Assembly (NCBI RefSeq): GCF_024970185.1
Contig: NZ_CP103965.1
Span: forward strand, 3,158,001 to 3,222,000
Origin: Pseudomonas sp. N3-W
GTDB lineage: Bacteria > Pseudomonadota > Gammaproteobacteria > Pseudomonadales > Pseudomonadaceae
DNA length: 64,000 nt
Direction: 5' to 3'
Positions 18,376 through 28,057 of this stretch are shown here, in pieces. A program made the position numbers and the translations under genes. The notes under the pieces are model-generated. The model saw only the letters and a program-made list of their open reading frames with translations, was not told the DNA's origin and made no database searches. The stretch's first letter is position 1; every line of letters starts with the position of its first letter.

Positions 18376-19569
18376 ATGACTAGTGCCAACGACCCCATTG
18401 TTATTGTCAGCGCCGTCCGCACCCCGATGGGTGGCTTCCAGGGCGAACTGAAAAGCCTGACCGCACCGCAACTCGGCGCCGCCGCCATCAAGGCTGCCGT
18501 CGAACGCGCCGGCATCAAGCCGCAAAGCGTTGAAGAAGTGTTGTTCGGCTGCGTGCTGTCCGCCGGCCTCGGTCAGGCCCCGGCGCGGCAAGCGGCACTG
18601 GGCGCCGGGCTGGATAAATCCACCCGCTGCACCACCCTCAACAAAATGTGCGGCTCGGGAATGGAAGCCACCATTCTGGCTCACGACATGCTGATTGCCG
18701 GCAGCGCCGACGTGGTTGTTGCAGGCGGCATGGAAAGCATGTCCAACGCGCCGTACCTGCTGGACCGCGCCCGCAGCGGTTACCGTATGGGCCATGGCCG
18801 GGTGTTGGATCACATGTTCCTCGACGGCCTGGAAGACGCCTACGACAAGGGCCGCCTGATGGGCACCTTCGCCGAAGACTGCGCCGAAACCAACGGTTTC
18901 ACCCGCGAAGCCCAGGACGCCTTTGCCATTGCCTCGACTACTCGCGCTCAGCAGGCGATCAAGGACGGCAGCTTCAAGGCCGAAATCGTGCCGTTGACCG
19001 TGACGGTGGGTAAAGAACAAGTGGTGATCAGCAACGACGAGCAGCCACCGAAAGCCAAGCTGGACAAGATCGCCTCCCTGAAACCGGCGTTCCGCGAGGG
19101 CGGCACGGTGACGGCGGCCAACTCCAGCTCGATCTCCGACGGTGCAGCGGCGCTGGTGCTGATGCGTCAGTCGGATGCGCAGAAACAAGGCCTGAAACCG
19201 CTGGCGGTGATTCACGGTCATGCCGCGTTTGCCGATGAGCCGGGTTTGTTCCCGGTGGCGCCGGTCGGTGCCATCAAGAAACTGATGAAGAAAACCGGCT
19301 GGTCGCTCAATGACGTCGAGCTGTTCGAAGTCAACGAAGCGTTCGCCGTGGTCAGCCTGGTCACCATGACCAAGCTGGAAATTCCCCACGAGAAGGTCAA
19401 CGTCCACGGCGGCGCGTGTGCCTTGGGTCACCCGATTGGCGCGTCCGGTGCGCGAATCCTGGTGACATTGCTCTCGGCGCTGCGCCAGAAAGGCCTGAAA
19501 CGCGGCGTTGCAGCAATCTGCATCGGTGGCGGCGAAGCGACGGCCATTGCCGTTGAGTGCCTGTACTGA
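18376..19569 (+). CDS. fadAx: Acetyl-CoA C-acyltransferase (thiolase)
   Basis: Degradative thiolase of 397 residues that cleaves 3-ketoacyl-CoA to acetyl-CoA and a shortened acyl-CoA. The nucleophilic Cys is in NKMCGSGMEA (near residue 91), the second motif NEAFAVVSL lies near residue 320, and GGACALGHPIGASGARI with the catalytic Cys in AICIGGGEA closes the protein. AAGGAGATTTGTC precedes the ATG. The position beside the HSD10-like SDR suggests 2-methylacetoacetyl-CoA or short 3-ketoacyl-CoAs as substrates. Confidence 0.95.
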   Translation: MTSANDPIVIVSAVRTPMGGFQGELKSLTAPQLGAAAIKAAVERAGIKPQSVEEVLFGCVLSAGLGQAPARQAALGAGLDKSTRCTTLNKMCGSGMEATILAHDMLIAGSADVVVAGGMESMSNAPYLLDRARSGYRMGHGRVLDHMFLDGLEDAYDKGRLMGTFAEDCAETNGFTREAQDAFAIASTTRAQQAIKDGSFKAEIVPLTVTVGKEQVVISNDEQPPKAKLDKIASLKPAFREGGTVTAANSSSISDGAAALVLMRQSDAQKQGLKPLAVIHGHAAFADEPGLFPVAPVGAIKKLMKKTGWSLNDVELFEVNEAFAVVSLVTMTKLEIPHEKVNVHGGACALGHPIGASGARILVTLLSALRQKGLKRGVAAICIGGGEATAIAVECLY

Positions 19570-19584
19570 AACTGATGCAAGTCC

Positions 19585-19677
19585 ATGTGGGAGCAGCTTG
19601 CTCGCGATAGCGGTGGTTCAGGCAATGTAAATGTCGCCTGTGATGACCTCATCGCGAGCAAGCCCGCTCCCACAGGT
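19585..19677. repeat. REP pair inside the fad operon
   Basis: Opposed REPs at about 19586-19608 and 19650-19676 lie between the thiolase and the acyl-CoA dehydrogenase. They may dampen read-through or protect the upstream mRNA. Confidence 0.85.
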
Positions 19678-19703
19678 GTTCTGTGCCATATCAAGGATTC
19701 AAC

Positions 19704-20831
19704 ATGATCCCCAATGACGAACAACTGCAAATCAGCGAAGCCGCTCGGCAATTCGCCCAGGAACGGCTGAAGCCGTTCGCCGCCGAATGGGACCGCGAAC
19801 ACCGTTTTCCTAAAGAAGCCATCGGTGAAATGGCCGAGCTGGGCTTCTTCGGCATGCTCGTGCCGGAGCAGTGGGGCGGTTGCGACACCGGTTACCTGGC
19901 CTACGCCATGGCCCTGGAAGAAATCGCCGCCGGCGACGGCGCCTGCTCGACCATCATGAGCGTGCACAACTCGGTCGGTTGCGTGCCGATCCTCAAGTAC
20001 GGCACCGAAGATCAGAAAGAACGCTTCCTCAAGCCTCTGGCCAGCGGCGCGATGCTCGGAGCGTTTGCCCTGACCGAACCGCAGGCTGGCTCTGACGCCA
20101 GCGGCCTGAAAACCCGCGCCCGCCTTGAGGGCGATCACTACGTGCTCAATGGCTGCAAACAGTTCATCACCTCGGGGCAAAACGCCGGCGTGGTGATCGT
20201 GTTCGCCGTCACCGACCCGACTGCCGGCAAACGCGGGATCACCGCACTGATCGTGCCCACCGATTCGCCGGGCTACAAGGTGGCGCGGGTCGAGGACAAA
20301 CTCGGTCAGCACGCCTCCGACACCTGCCAGATTCTGTTCGAAGACGTCAAAGTGCCGCTGGCCAACCGTTTGGGCGAGGAGGGCGAAGGCTACAGAATCG
20401 CCCTGGCCAACCTCGAAGGCGGGCGCGTCGGTATTGCCTCGCAATCGGTGGGCATGGCCCGCGCCGCGTTTGAAGCCGCACGCGACTACGCCCGTGAGCG
20501 CGAGAGTTTCGGCAAACCGATCATCGAGCATCAGGCCGTGGCGTTCCGCCTGGCGGACATGGCCACACAAATTGCTGTGGCCCGGCAGATGGTGCACTAC
20601 GCGGCAGCGCTCCGGGACAGCGGCAGGCCGGCGTTGGTCGAGGCTTCGATGGCCAAGCTGTTCGCATCCGAAATGGCCGAGAAAGTCTGCTCGGCAGCGT
20701 TGCAAACCCTGGGCGGTTACGGTTATCTGAACGACTTCCCGCTGGAGCGCATCTACCGCGACGTAAGGGTGTGCCAGATCTATGAAGGCACCAGCGACAT
20801 TCAGCGCATGGTTATTTCGCGCAATCTTTGA
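19704..20831 (+). CDS. Acyl-CoA dehydrogenase (short/branched-chain type)
   Basis: FAD enzyme of 375 residues that introduces the alpha-beta double bond in acyl-CoA and passes electrons to ETF. Signature 1 is seen in [16 protein letters not shown] and signature 2 in [20 protein letters not shown]. The catalytic Glu is likely in [11 protein letters not shown] at the C-terminus, the position used by short and medium-chain members. The ATG at 19704 follows AAGGATTCAAC. About 45 percent of residues look shared with the convergent dehydrogenase at 22301-23452 by eye. Confidence 0.93.
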   Translation: MIPNDEQLQISEAARQFAQERLKPFAAEWDREHRFPKEAIGEMAELGFFGMLVPEQWGGCDTGYLAYAMALEEIAAGDGACSTIMSVHNSVGCVPILKYGTEDQKERFLKPLASGAMLGAFALTEPQAGSDASGLKTRARLEGDHYVLNGCKQFITSGQNAGVVIVFAVTDPTAGKRGITALIVPTDSPGYKVARVEDKLGQHASDTCQILFEDVKVPLANRLGEEGEGYRIALANLEGGRVGIASQSVGMARAAFEAARDYARERESFGKPIIEHQAVAFRLADMATQIAVARQMVHYAAALRDSGRPALVEASMAKLFASEMAEKVCSAALQTLGGYGYLNDFPLERIYRDVRVCQIYEGTSDIQRMVISRNL

Positions 20832-20845
20832 AAAGGAGACAGCCT

Positions 20846-21619
20846 GTGAGCTACGAAACGATTTTGCTGGAAACCCACGGTCGCGTTGGCCTGATCACCC
20901 TCAACCGTCCGCAGGCGCTGAATGCGCTGAATGCCCAACTGGTCAGCGAACTGAACCACGCCCTGGATGGCCTGGAAGCCGATTCGAACATCGGCTGCAT
21001 CGTGCTGACCGGTTCGAAAAAGGCCTTCGCCGCCGGTGCCGACATCAAGGAAATGGCCGAACTGACCTACCCGCAGATCTACCTCGACGATCTGTTCAGC
21101 GACAGCGACCGCGTGGCCAACCGCCGCAAGCCGATCATCGCGGCGGTGAACGGTTTCGCCTTGGGCGGCGGTTGTGAACTGGCGCTGATGTGCGACTTCA
21201 TCCTGGCCGGCGACAACGCCCGATTCGGTCAACCGGAAATCAACCTCGGCGTACTGCCGGGCATGGGCGGCACCCAGCGCCTGACCCGTGCGGTCGGCAA
21301 AGCCAAGGCCATGGAAATGTGCCTCAGCGGTCGTTTGATCGATGCGGTGGAAGCGGAGCGTTGCGGGATTGTCGCGCGGATTGTGCCGGCAGATGTGCTG
21401 CTCGAAGAGGCGCTGAAGGTCGCAACATTGATTGCCGGGAAGTCGCTGCCGATTGCGATGATGGTCAAGGAAAGCGTCAATCGCGCTTTTGAAGTCAGCC
21501 TGTCCGAAGGCGTGCGCTTTGAGCGCCGGGTGTTCCATGCGGCGTTTGCGACGCAGGATCAGAAGGAAGGGATGGCGGCGTTTATTGCCAAGCGAGAGGC
21601 TGAATTCCAGGGTAAGTAA
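20846..21619 (+). CDS. fadB1x: Enoyl-CoA hydratase, GTG start
   Basis: Crotonase-fold hydratase of 257 residues that adds water to 2-enoyl-CoA. The oxyanion-hole motif is [11 protein letters not shown] and the catalytic Glu pair lies in [13 protein letters not shown] and [18 protein letters not shown]. The GTG at 20846 is chosen because AAAAGGAGA stands 8 bases upstream and family proteins begin [10 protein letters not shown] longer in-frame reading from 20828 overlaps the dehydrogenase end. It is the last gene of the cluster; its Lys-stop region appears to be copied in the tandem array that follows. Confidence 0.94.
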   Translation: MSYETILLETHGRVGLITLNRPQALNALNAQLVSELNHALDGLEADSNIGCIVLTGSKKAFAAGADIKEMAELTYPQIYLDDLFSDSDRVANRRKPIIAAVNGFALGGGCELALMCDFILAGDNARFGQPEINLGVLPGMGGTQRLTRAVGKAKAMEMCLSGRLIDAVEAERCGIVARIVPADVLLEEALKVATLIAGKSLPIAMMVKESVNRAFEVSLSEGVRFERRVFHAAFATQDQKEGMAAFIAKREAEFQGK

Positions 21620-22330
21620 TGCGGCGTATTTGAGGACGCCATCGCGAGCAAGCTCGCGCCTACATTTGATCTGTGGTGCACACAGTATTTGTGAACACAA
21701 GGTACCCTGTGGGAGCGAGCTTGCTCGCGAAGCTTTTAGGCTTCACACCAAGTAATGCGGGAGCTCGCGCCCACATTTGATCTGTGGCGAACACAATATT
21801 TGTGAACACCAAGTACCCTGTGGGAGCGAGCTTGCTCGCGATGCTTTTAGGCTTCACACCAAGTAATGCGGGAGCTCGCTCTCACATTTGATCTGTGGCG
21901 AACACGATATTTGTGAACGCCAAAGTACCCTGTGGGACCGAGCTTGCTCGCGATGCTTTAAGGCTTCACACCAAGTAATGCTGGAGCTCGCTCCCACATT
22001 TGATCTGTGGCGAACACAGTATTTGTGAACACCAGGTACCCTGTGGGAGCGAGCTTGCTCGCGAAGCTTTTAGGCTTCACACCAAGTAATGCTGGAGCTC
22101 GCTCCCACATTTAATCTGTGGCAAACACAATATTTGTGAATACCAAGGCACCCTGTGGGAGCGAGCTTGCTCGCGATGCTTTTAGGCTTCACACCAAGTA
22201 ATGCGGGAACTCGCGCCCACATTTGATCTGTGGCGAACACAATATTTGTGAACACCAAAGTATCCTGTGGGAGCGAGCTTGCTCGCGATGCTTTTAGGCC
22301 TTACACCAGATAGTGTTTCAGCTCCCGGGC
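21614..22330. repeat. Tandem array: six 111-112 bp units, each with one REP palindrome
   Basis: Units start with ACATTTGATCTGTGG at 21662, 21773, 21884, 21996, 22107 and 22219. Each carries a REP (TGTGGGAGCGAGCTTGCTCGCGA), then TTTTAGGCTTCACACC, then AAGTAATGCGG and a shortened REP arm. TTTTAGGC.T.ACACC matches the stop region of the acyl-CoA dehydrogenase on the right; AAGTAATGCGG is identical to the stop region of the hydratase on the left. The unit therefore looks like a multiplied intergenic region. No gene is present; short open frames across it are by-products of the repeat. Confidence 0.93.
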
Positions 22331-23452
22331 AATCACCATCCGCTGTATCTCGCTCGACCCTTCGTAGATCTGGGTGATCCGCGCATCGCGGTAATAGCGT
22401 TCCACCGGATAATCCTCCAGATACCCATACCCGCCATGAATCTGCATCGCCGACGAACACACTTTCTCCGCCATCTCGGACGCAAACAGCTTGGCCTGTG
22501 ACGCCTCGGACAGGCACGGCTTGCCCGCACTGCGCAACCGCGCCGCATGCAGGATCAGCAACCGCGCCGCATTCAGACGGGTGTGCATGTCCGCCAGCAT
22601 GTTGGCGATGCTCTGGTGTTCGATGATCGGCTTGTCGAACTGCACCCGATCCCGCGCATAAGCCAGCGCCGCTTCGAATGCCGCGCGGGCAATGCCCAGT
22701 GCTTGCGCGGCGATGCCGATGCGTCCGCCTTCAAGGTTGGACAGGGCAATCGCCAGGCCTTTGCCGCGCTCGCCCAGCAGATTGGCTTGTGGGATCGTGC
22801 AGTTGCTCAGGGTGACGGCGCAGGTGTCGGAGGCACGAATGCCCATTTTGTGTTCGGTGCGATCAACGATGAACCCGGCAGTGTCGGTGGGCACCAGAAA
22901 AGCCGAGATGCCTTTTTTGCCCAGCTCCGGGTCGGTCACCGCAAACACGATGGCCAGCTTCGCCCGCTTGCCATTGCTGACAAATTGCTTGGCGCCGTTG
23001 ATCACCCACTGGCCGTCCCGCAGTTCGGCACGGGTGCGCAGGTTGTGTGCTTCGGAGCCGGCTTGCGGTTCAGTCAGGCAGAAGCAGCCGATGGCCTGAC
23101 CGCTGGCCAGATCCGGCAGCCAGGTCTTTTTCTGTTCTTCGCTGCCGTAGTTGAGCACTGGCCCGCAGCCCACGGAGTTGTGGATGCTCATCAGTGCGCC
23201 AGTGGCGCCGTCGCCGGCAGAAATCTCTTCCACCGCCAGGGCGTAGGCGACGTAATCGACATAGGTGCCGCCCCATTCCTCGGGCACCACCATGCCGAGC
23301 AGGCCCAACTCACCCATCTTCGCCACCAGACCGTCGTCGATCCAGCCAGCCTTTTCCCAGGCTTGCGCATGGGGAGCGATTTCGCCACGGGCGAAGTCCC
23401 GGGCCATGTCGCGGATCATCACTTGCTCTTCGCTCAATTCGATATCGTGCAT
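22301..23452 (-). CDS. Acyl-CoA dehydrogenase (isobutyryl/2-methylacyl-CoA type)
   Basis: ETF-linked FAD dehydrogenase of 383 residues. It shows [36 protein letters not shown] and the C-terminal [11 protein letters not shown] with the likely catalytic Glu. It is 3 bases upstream of nothing but its own tandem-array tail and 3 bases after the hydrolase gene order is reversed: the 3-hydroxyisobutyryl-CoA hydrolase follows upstream on the same strand (gap of 3 bases), so they form one operon. That pairing points to valine breakdown, with isobutyryl-CoA as substrate. Confidence 0.93.
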   Translation of the reverse strand: MHDIELSEEQVMIRDMARDFARGEIAPHAQAWEKAGWIDDGLVAKMGELGLLGMVVPEEWGGTYVDYVAYALAVEEISAGDGATGALMSIHNSVGCGPVLNYGSEEQKKTWLPDLASGQAIGCFCLTEPQAGSEAHNLRTRAELRDGQWVINGAKQFVSNGKRAKLAIVFAVTDPELGKKGISAFLVPTDTAGFIVDRTEHKMGIRASDTCAVTLSNCTIPQANLLGERGKGLAIALSNLEGGRIGIAAQALGIARAAFEAALAYARDRVQFDKPIIEHQSIANMLADMHTRLNAARLLILHAARLRSAGKPCLSEASQAKLFASEMAEKVCSSAMQIHGGYGYLEDYPVERYYRDARITQIYEGSSEIQRMVIARELKHYLV

Positions 23453-23455
23453 GGC

Positions 23456-24562
23456 TCAGTTCCCGTTCCGGTCGAAGCCGCTGAAGAAACTCGCCACGTG
23501 CTCGGCGTCCAGCGCCTGCAGGGTGGGCGGGTTCCAGTGCGGGGTCTTGTCTTTGTCGATCAGCAAGGCGCGCACGCCTTCGATCAGGTCGCCGCGCTCA
23601 AACCACTGACGGTCCAGATGCAGCTCCAGGGCGAAGCAGTCTTCCAGGCTCAAGTGCCGACCGCGGCGCAGCATTTCCAGGGTCACGCCCATGGCCAGCG
23701 GTGAGCGGCTTTGCAGCAGGTCGGCGGTGGTCGTGCCCCACTGGTGGCTGTCGGCGACGGTCACCTGACGCAGTTGTTCGACGATACTCGGCACATCGGG
23801 CAGGGCAAAGAAGTGGTCGATGGCCGGGCGTAGCGCCGCCAGTGGCGCGTCGGGCAATTGCTGCACGGCGAGTGTTGCCAACAGGTTCTGCAAGTCCTTG
23901 AGCGGCGTGTCGTGCCATTCGAGTTGATCGAGTTGCTCGTCCAGCGAACCCAGCTTGTCGCTCTCCAGATACCAGTCGGCCAACCCGCAATACAGCGCAT
24001 CGGCGGCGCGGATCTGCACACCACTGACGCCCAGATAGATGCCCAGCTCACCGGGAATACGCGGCAGGAAATAGCTGCCACCCACGTCCGGGAAATAACC
24101 AATGGCCACTTCCGGCATTGCCAGACGGCTGCGCTCGGTTACCACTCGCAGGTCGGCGCCTTGCACCAGGCCCATGCCGCCGCCCAGCACGAAGCCGTCC
24201 ATCAAGGCCAGCACGGGTTTACGGTAATGGTGAATGGCCAGGTCGAGGGCATATTCCTCGACGAAGAAGTCCTGGTGCAGGGTGTCGCCATTCTTGAAAC
24301 TGTCATACAGCGAACGAATGTCGCCGCCGGCACAGAAGGCTTTCTCGCCAGCACCGCGCAACACCACGGCATGCACCTCGGCGTCCTCAGCCCAGGCATC
24401 GAGCTGACGCTGCAGGCTGCGAACCATGTCCAGCGTAATGGCGTTGAGTCCGGCGGGGCGATTGAGGGTCAGGTGACCGATGTGATTACGGACCTCGGCC
24501 AGCACTTCGTTTTGCCTGGCATCCATGGCGTGAGCCGCGGGGGATGAAACCTGAGCAGTCAT
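23456..24562 (-). CDS. 3-hydroxyisobutyryl-CoA hydrolase (crotonase family)
   Basis: A 368-residue enzyme of the HIBCH type, which removes CoA from 3-hydroxyisobutyryl-CoA in the valine pathway. The crotonase core shows LNRPAGLNAIT, FCAGGDIRSLY and GGGMGLVQGADLRV with MPEVAIGYFPDVGGSYFLPR; the longer C-terminal part separates it from simple hydratases. The ATG at 24562 is preferred over 24598 because AGGGAG lies 8 bases upstream and the family starts there. It is first in a two-gene operon with the dehydrogenase. Confidence 0.9.
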   Translation of the reverse strand: MTAQVSSPAAHAMDARQNEVLAEVRNHIGHLTLNRPAGLNAITLDMVRSLQRQLDAWAEDAEVHAVVLRGAGEKAFCAGGDIRSLYDSFKNGDTLHQDFFVEEYALDLAIHHYRKPVLALMDGFVLGGGMGLVQGADLRVVTERSRLAMPEVAIGYFPDVGGSYFLPRIPGELGIYLGVSGVQIRAADALYCGLADWYLESDKLGSLDEQLDQLEWHDTPLKDLQNLLATLAVQQLPDAPLAALRPAIDHFFALPDVPSIVEQLRQVTVADSHQWGTTTADLLQSRSPLAMGVTLEMLRRGRHLSLEDCFALELHLDRQWFERGDLIEGVRALLIDKDKTPHWNPPTLQALDAEHVASFFSGFDRNGN

Positions 24563-24946
24563 CGATAACTCCCTGCTTTTATTGTTCTTTATAGACAAGC
24601 TCGCGCGCGAGCGATGCGGGATCGTACCAGTGCAAATTTACCGTGTACAACCGGGATACGTGCAGGTCCTGTTTGCATTTTTACCTTACAGCAAGAGCAA
24701 AAGATCCGGGCCTTCGGTAACGCCTGCCCTCTACTTCTGACGCTGCCGAAAGCTGCGATCTCCCGATCTGCTCCCTCACGACAGAATCGGCTGCCAAACC
24801 GTCTGGTTCAGCACATTTGAGCTCTCTGGACAGCGCCTTACGACACCTGCGCCGTCCCGGCAATTGGCATTCTGGCGTCCCTGCCCATAAAAGCGGCCTG
24901 CCGTGACTTGGCCGCGATAACTCCAAATAACTCGGGACTCTAGAAG
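24563..24946. other. 384-base divergent intergenic region
   Basis: No supported gene. It must hold the promoters of the hydrolase operon (minus) and the amino-acid transporter operon (plus). Between about 24700 and 24765 lies a decayed inverted repeat of the GCAGCCTTCGGC family (GGGCCTTCGG with GCCGAAAGCTGCGATCT). I could not define a convincing -35/-10 pair. Confidence 0.5.
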
Positions 24947-25726
24947 ATGAACATCAAATGGCTGACTTTGCCGGCATTGGCTTTGCTGTGCTACACCACC
25001 GGCGCCAGCGCCAAGGAATGGAAAGAACTGCGATTGGGCGTCAACCCCAGTTACCCGCCCTTTGAATCCACCACCGCCGATGGCGGGGTGCAGGGGTTTG
25101 GCGTGGACTTGGGCAACGCCATCTGCGCCGAACTGAAACTGACCTGTGTGTGGGTCAGCAACGACTTCGACGGGCTGATCCCGGCGCTCAAGGCCGGCAA
25201 GTTCGACGCCATCGAGTCCTCGATGACCGTCACCGAACCACGCAAGAAACAGATCGATTTCACCGATCGGCTGTACGCCAGCCCAACGGCTATCGTCACC
25301 CGTAAAGACTCCGGCCTGCTGCCGACCGCCGAATCCTTGCGCGGCAAGACCCTCGGCTACATGCAGGGCACCATTCAGGAAACCTATGCCCGCGCCAGAC
25401 TGGCGCCGGGCGGCGTGAAATTGCGCGCCTACCAGAATCAGGATCAAGTCTACGCCGACCTGGTCTACGGGCGTCTCGATGCCTCGATCCAGGACAAGCT
25501 GCAAGCACAGATGAGCTTCCTGACTTCGCCCCAGGGCGCTGACTTCCAGAACAGCGAAGGCATCGGCGATCCATTGGTGCCGTCGGACATCGCCATCGGT
25601 ATCCGCAAGGACAACGAAGAACTCAAAGGCATGCTCAACGCCGCCATCAAGGCCCTGCACGACAAGGGCATCTACGCACAGATCCAGCGCAAATACTTCG
25701 GTGATCTGGACCTCTACAACAACTGA
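24947..25726 (+). CDS. Amino-acid ABC transporter, periplasmic binding protein (Lys/Arg/Orn type)
   Basis: A 259-residue family-3 solute-binding protein with a Sec signal peptide (MNIKWLTLPALALLCYTTGASA, cleavage before KEW). The ligand-binding motifs of basic amino-acid binders are visible: NPSYPPFESTTADGGVQGFG at the start, FDGLIPALKAGKFDAIESSM and EPRKKQIDFTD. Two permeases and an ATPase follow. Arginine, ornithine, citrulline or a related compound is the likely ligand, given the CtlX-like and AstA-like genes downstream. Confidence 0.93.
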   Translation: MNIKWLTLPALALLCYTTGASAKEWKELRLGVNPSYPPFESTTADGGVQGFGVDLGNAICAELKLTCVWVSNDFDGLIPALKAGKFDAIESSMTVTEPRKKQIDFTDRLYASPTAIVTRKDSGLLPTAESLRGKTLGYMQGTIQETYARARLAPGGVKLRAYQNQDQVYADLVYGRLDASIQDKLQAQMSFLTSPQGADFQNSEGIGDPLVPSDIAIGIRKDNEELKGMLNAAIKALHDKGIYAQIQRKYFGDLDLYNN

Positions 25727-25802
25727 TCCTCATGCCCATCGCGCTGCGCCAGACAGAGCGGCGTAGCGCTTGACCGTGGGCGCCTCAAGACAGGTGAATG
25801 AC

Positions 25803-26528
25803 GTGAATTCCTTTCTGAATCTGATCGGGGTCGATGCTTCGGTCCTGCAGGGCTATGGCCCGTTGTTGCTGCACGGCACCTGGATCACGCTGAAATTATC
25901 GGCATTATCGCTGTTGGTGAGCATGGCGCTTGGGCTGTTCGGCGCGGCGGCCAAGCTGTCACCGCTCAAACTGTTGAACCTGCCGGCGACGTTCTACACC
26001 ACGCTGATTCGTGGCGTGCCAGACCTGGTGTTGATGCTGCTGATTTTCTACAGCCTGCAAGGCTGGCTGAGCAGCCTGACCGAGCTGATGGGCTGGCCCT
26101 ACATGGAAATCGATCCGTTCGTGGCCGGCATCGTCACCCTCGGGTTCATCTACGGTGCGTACTTCACCGAGACCTTTCGCGGAGCGATTCTCAGCGTGCC
26201 GCGTGGCCAACAGGAAGCCGCCGCGTGTTTCGGCCTGAACCGTTGGCAGCGTTTTCGCTTCGTGGTGTTCCCGCAAATGATGCGTTTCGCCTTGCCCAGC
26301 CTGGGCAACAACTGGCTGGTACTGCTCAAGGCCACGGCACTGGTGTCGATCATCGGCCTGTCTGACCTGGTGAAAGTCGCGCAGGAGGCCGGCAAAAGCA
26401 CCTTCAACATGCTCAATTTCCTGTTGCTCGCCGCGGCGCTGTACCTGCTGATTACCAGTGCCTCGAACTATGTACTGCGGGTGCTGGAGCGTCGCTACAA
26501 CCAGGGCGTACGGGGGATGACACGATGA
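25803..26528 (+). CDS. Amino-acid ABC transporter permease (HisQ type)
   Basis: A 241-residue inner-membrane subunit with five or so helices and the EAA loop in GQQEAAACFGLNRWQRFRFV. I chose the GTG at 25803 because AGGTGA lies 5 bases upstream; an in-frame GTG at 25794 is possible. Its stop overlaps the next permease start by four bases (ATGA), so the pair is translationally coupled and likely forms a heterodimer. Confidence 0.9.
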   Translation: MNSFLNLIGVDASVLQGYGPLLLHGTWITLKLSALSLLVSMALGLFGAAAKLSPLKLLNLPATFYTTLIRGVPDLVLMLLIFYSLQGWLSSLTELMGWPYMEIDPFVAGIVTLGFIYGAYFTETFRGAILSVPRGQQEAAACFGLNRWQRFRFVVFPQMMRFALPSLGNNWLVLLKATALVSIIGLSDLVKVAQEAGKSTFNMLNFLLLAAALYLLITSASNYVLRVLERRYNQGVRGMTR

Positions 26529-27235
26529 TTGAATTGATCGCCGAATACTGGAAGCCGTTCCTGTTCAGTGACGGCTATAGCCTCACCGGGCTGGCCATGA
26601 CCTTGTGGTTGCTGGTGGCAAGCATTGTGATGGGGTTTTTCCTGTCGTTGCCGCTGGCGATCCTGCGCACCTCGCGCTGGGGCCTGCTGCGCTGGCCGGT
26701 GCAATTGTTCACTTATGTATTTCGCGGAACGCCGCTGTATATCCAGTTGCTGATTTGCTACAGCGGTATTTATGGCATTGCCGTGGTGCGCTCGCAGCCG
26801 TTGCTTGAAGCCTTTTTTCGCGACGCGATGAACTGCACCTTGCTGGCCTTCACGCTCAATACCTGCGCCTACACCGTGGAAATTTTCGCTGGGGCTATTC
26901 GCAGCATTCCCTACGGTGAAATCGAGGCGGCCCACGCCTATGGTTTGAGTAGCTGGCGCCTGTACCTGCGGCTGATCCTGCCCTCGGCGCTGCGCCGGGC
27001 GCTGCCGTATTACAGCAATGAAGTGATCCTGATGCTGCACGCCACTTCCGTCGCCTTCACCGCGACCATTCCGGACATTCTCAAAATCGCCCGCGACGCC
27101 AATGCCGCGACCTTCATGACGTTTCAGGCTTTCGGCCTCGCCGGGTTGTTGTACCTGGCGCTGTCTTTCGGGCTGGTCGGTGCCTTTCGCCTGGCGGAAA
27201 AGCGCTGGCTGAGCTTCCTCGGGCCGACTCACTGA
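26525..27235 (+). CDS. Amino-acid ABC transporter permease (HisM type)
   Basis: A 236-residue permease, the partner of the preceding one. The EAA loop reads GEIEAAHAYGLSSWRLYLRL and RSIPYGEIEAAHAYG matches the HisM/AotM group. Helices are clear at about 20-45, 60-80, 95-115 and 190-215. It starts inside the preceding stop codon. Confidence 0.92.
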   Translation: MIELIAEYWKPFLFSDGYSLTGLAMTLWLLVASIVMGFFLSLPLAILRTSRWGLLRWPVQLFTYVFRGTPLYIQLLICYSGIYGIAVVRSQPLLEAFFRDAMNCTLLAFTLNTCAYTVEIFAGAIRSIPYGEIEAAHAYGLSSWRLYLRLILPSALRRALPYYSNEVILMLHATSVAFTATIPDILKIARDANAATFMTFQAFGLAGLLYLALSFGLVGAFRLAEKRWLSFLGPTH

Positions 27236-27283
27236 ATTCTTACAGGGTCGCGCCGAGACTGACGCGGTTCAGGAGCTTTTTGC

Positions 27284-28045
27284 ATGTACAAATTGACGGT
27301 CGAAAATCTGTATAAACGCTTCGGTGACAATGAAGTGCTCAAGGGCGTCTCGTTGAACGCACGGGCAGGGGACGTGGTGAGCATGATCGGTGCCAGCGGT
27401 TCGGGTAAAAGCACCATGCTGCGCTGCATCAACTTTCTGGAGCGCGCCGACGAAGGTGCAATCGAACTGGACGGCGAGCGCATCGTCACCCGCCAGGCGG
27501 CCGGTGGCATGCGCGTCGCCCACCCGGCCCAGTTGCAACGCTTGCGCACACGGCTGGCGATGGTGTTCCAGCATTTCAATTTGTGGAGTCATCTGACGGT
27601 GCTGGAAAACATCATCCTGGCGCCGTGCCGGGTGCTCGGGGTCAGCCGCAAGGTGGCTGAAGCCAGCGCCAGGGCCTATCTGGACAAGGTCGGCTTGCCA
27701 CAACGGGTCGCCGATCAGTATCCGGCGTTTCTGTCCGGTGGCCAGCAACAACGGGTGGCGATCGCCCGGGCGCTGGCGGTGGAACCACAGATTCTGCTGT
27801 TCGATGAACCGACCTCGGCACTCGACCCGGAACTGGTGGGCGAGGTGCTCAAAGTGATCCAGGCGCTGGCCGAAGAGGGTCGTACGATGTTAATGGTGAC
27901 CCACGAGATGGGCTTTGCCCGCCAAGTGTCGACGCAGGTGCTATTCCTGCATCAGGGCCGGGTTGAAGAGCAGGGCGATGCAAGCATGCTCGACCAGCCA
28001 AAAAGTGAACGTTTGCAGCAATTTTTATCGGGCCGTTTGAAGTGA
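27284..28045 (+). CDS. Amino-acid ABC transporter ATP-binding protein
   Basis: A 253-residue ATPase of the HisP/AotP group that powers the transporter. Walker A is GASGSGKST (near residue 38), the Q-loop is in MVFQHFNLWSHLTV, the signature is [15 protein letters not shown] and Walker B is [14 protein letters not shown], followed by the switch His in MVTHEMGFA. CAGGAG lies before the ATG. Confidence 0.95.
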   Translation: MYKLTVENLYKRFGDNEVLKGVSLNARAGDVVSMIGASGSGKSTMLRCINFLERADEGAIELDGERIVTRQAAGGMRVAHPAQLQRLRTRLAMVFQHFNLWSHLTVLENIILAPCRVLGVSRKVAEASARAYLDKVGLPQRVADQYPAFLSGGQQQRVAIARALAVEPQILLFDEPTSALDPELVGEVLKVIQALAEEGRTMLMVTHEMGFARQVSTQVLFLHQGRVEEQGDASMLDQPKSERLQQFLSGRLK

Positions 28046-28057
28046 GGCAAGACACAC

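Noticed and set aside
21638..22330. In the minus-strand frame the array units read H-Y-L-V-stop (CAT TAC TTG GTG TGA), equal to the dehydrogenase C-terminus (CAC TAT CTG GTG TAA) with only synonymous changes, as if a foreign gene end had been captured
   Set aside because: The AAGTAATGCGG part is an exact 11-base match to the hydratase stop region on the other side, which explains the sequence more simply as an intergenic junction; the synonymous pattern is then partly chance.
21660..22517. Open frames of 60-110 codons on the minus strand across the first array (repeating SKLAPTGYLVFTN)
   Set aside because: They are periodic products of a 111-112 bp repeat (37 codons in 111 bases), contain REP hairpins and have no start with a ribosome site.
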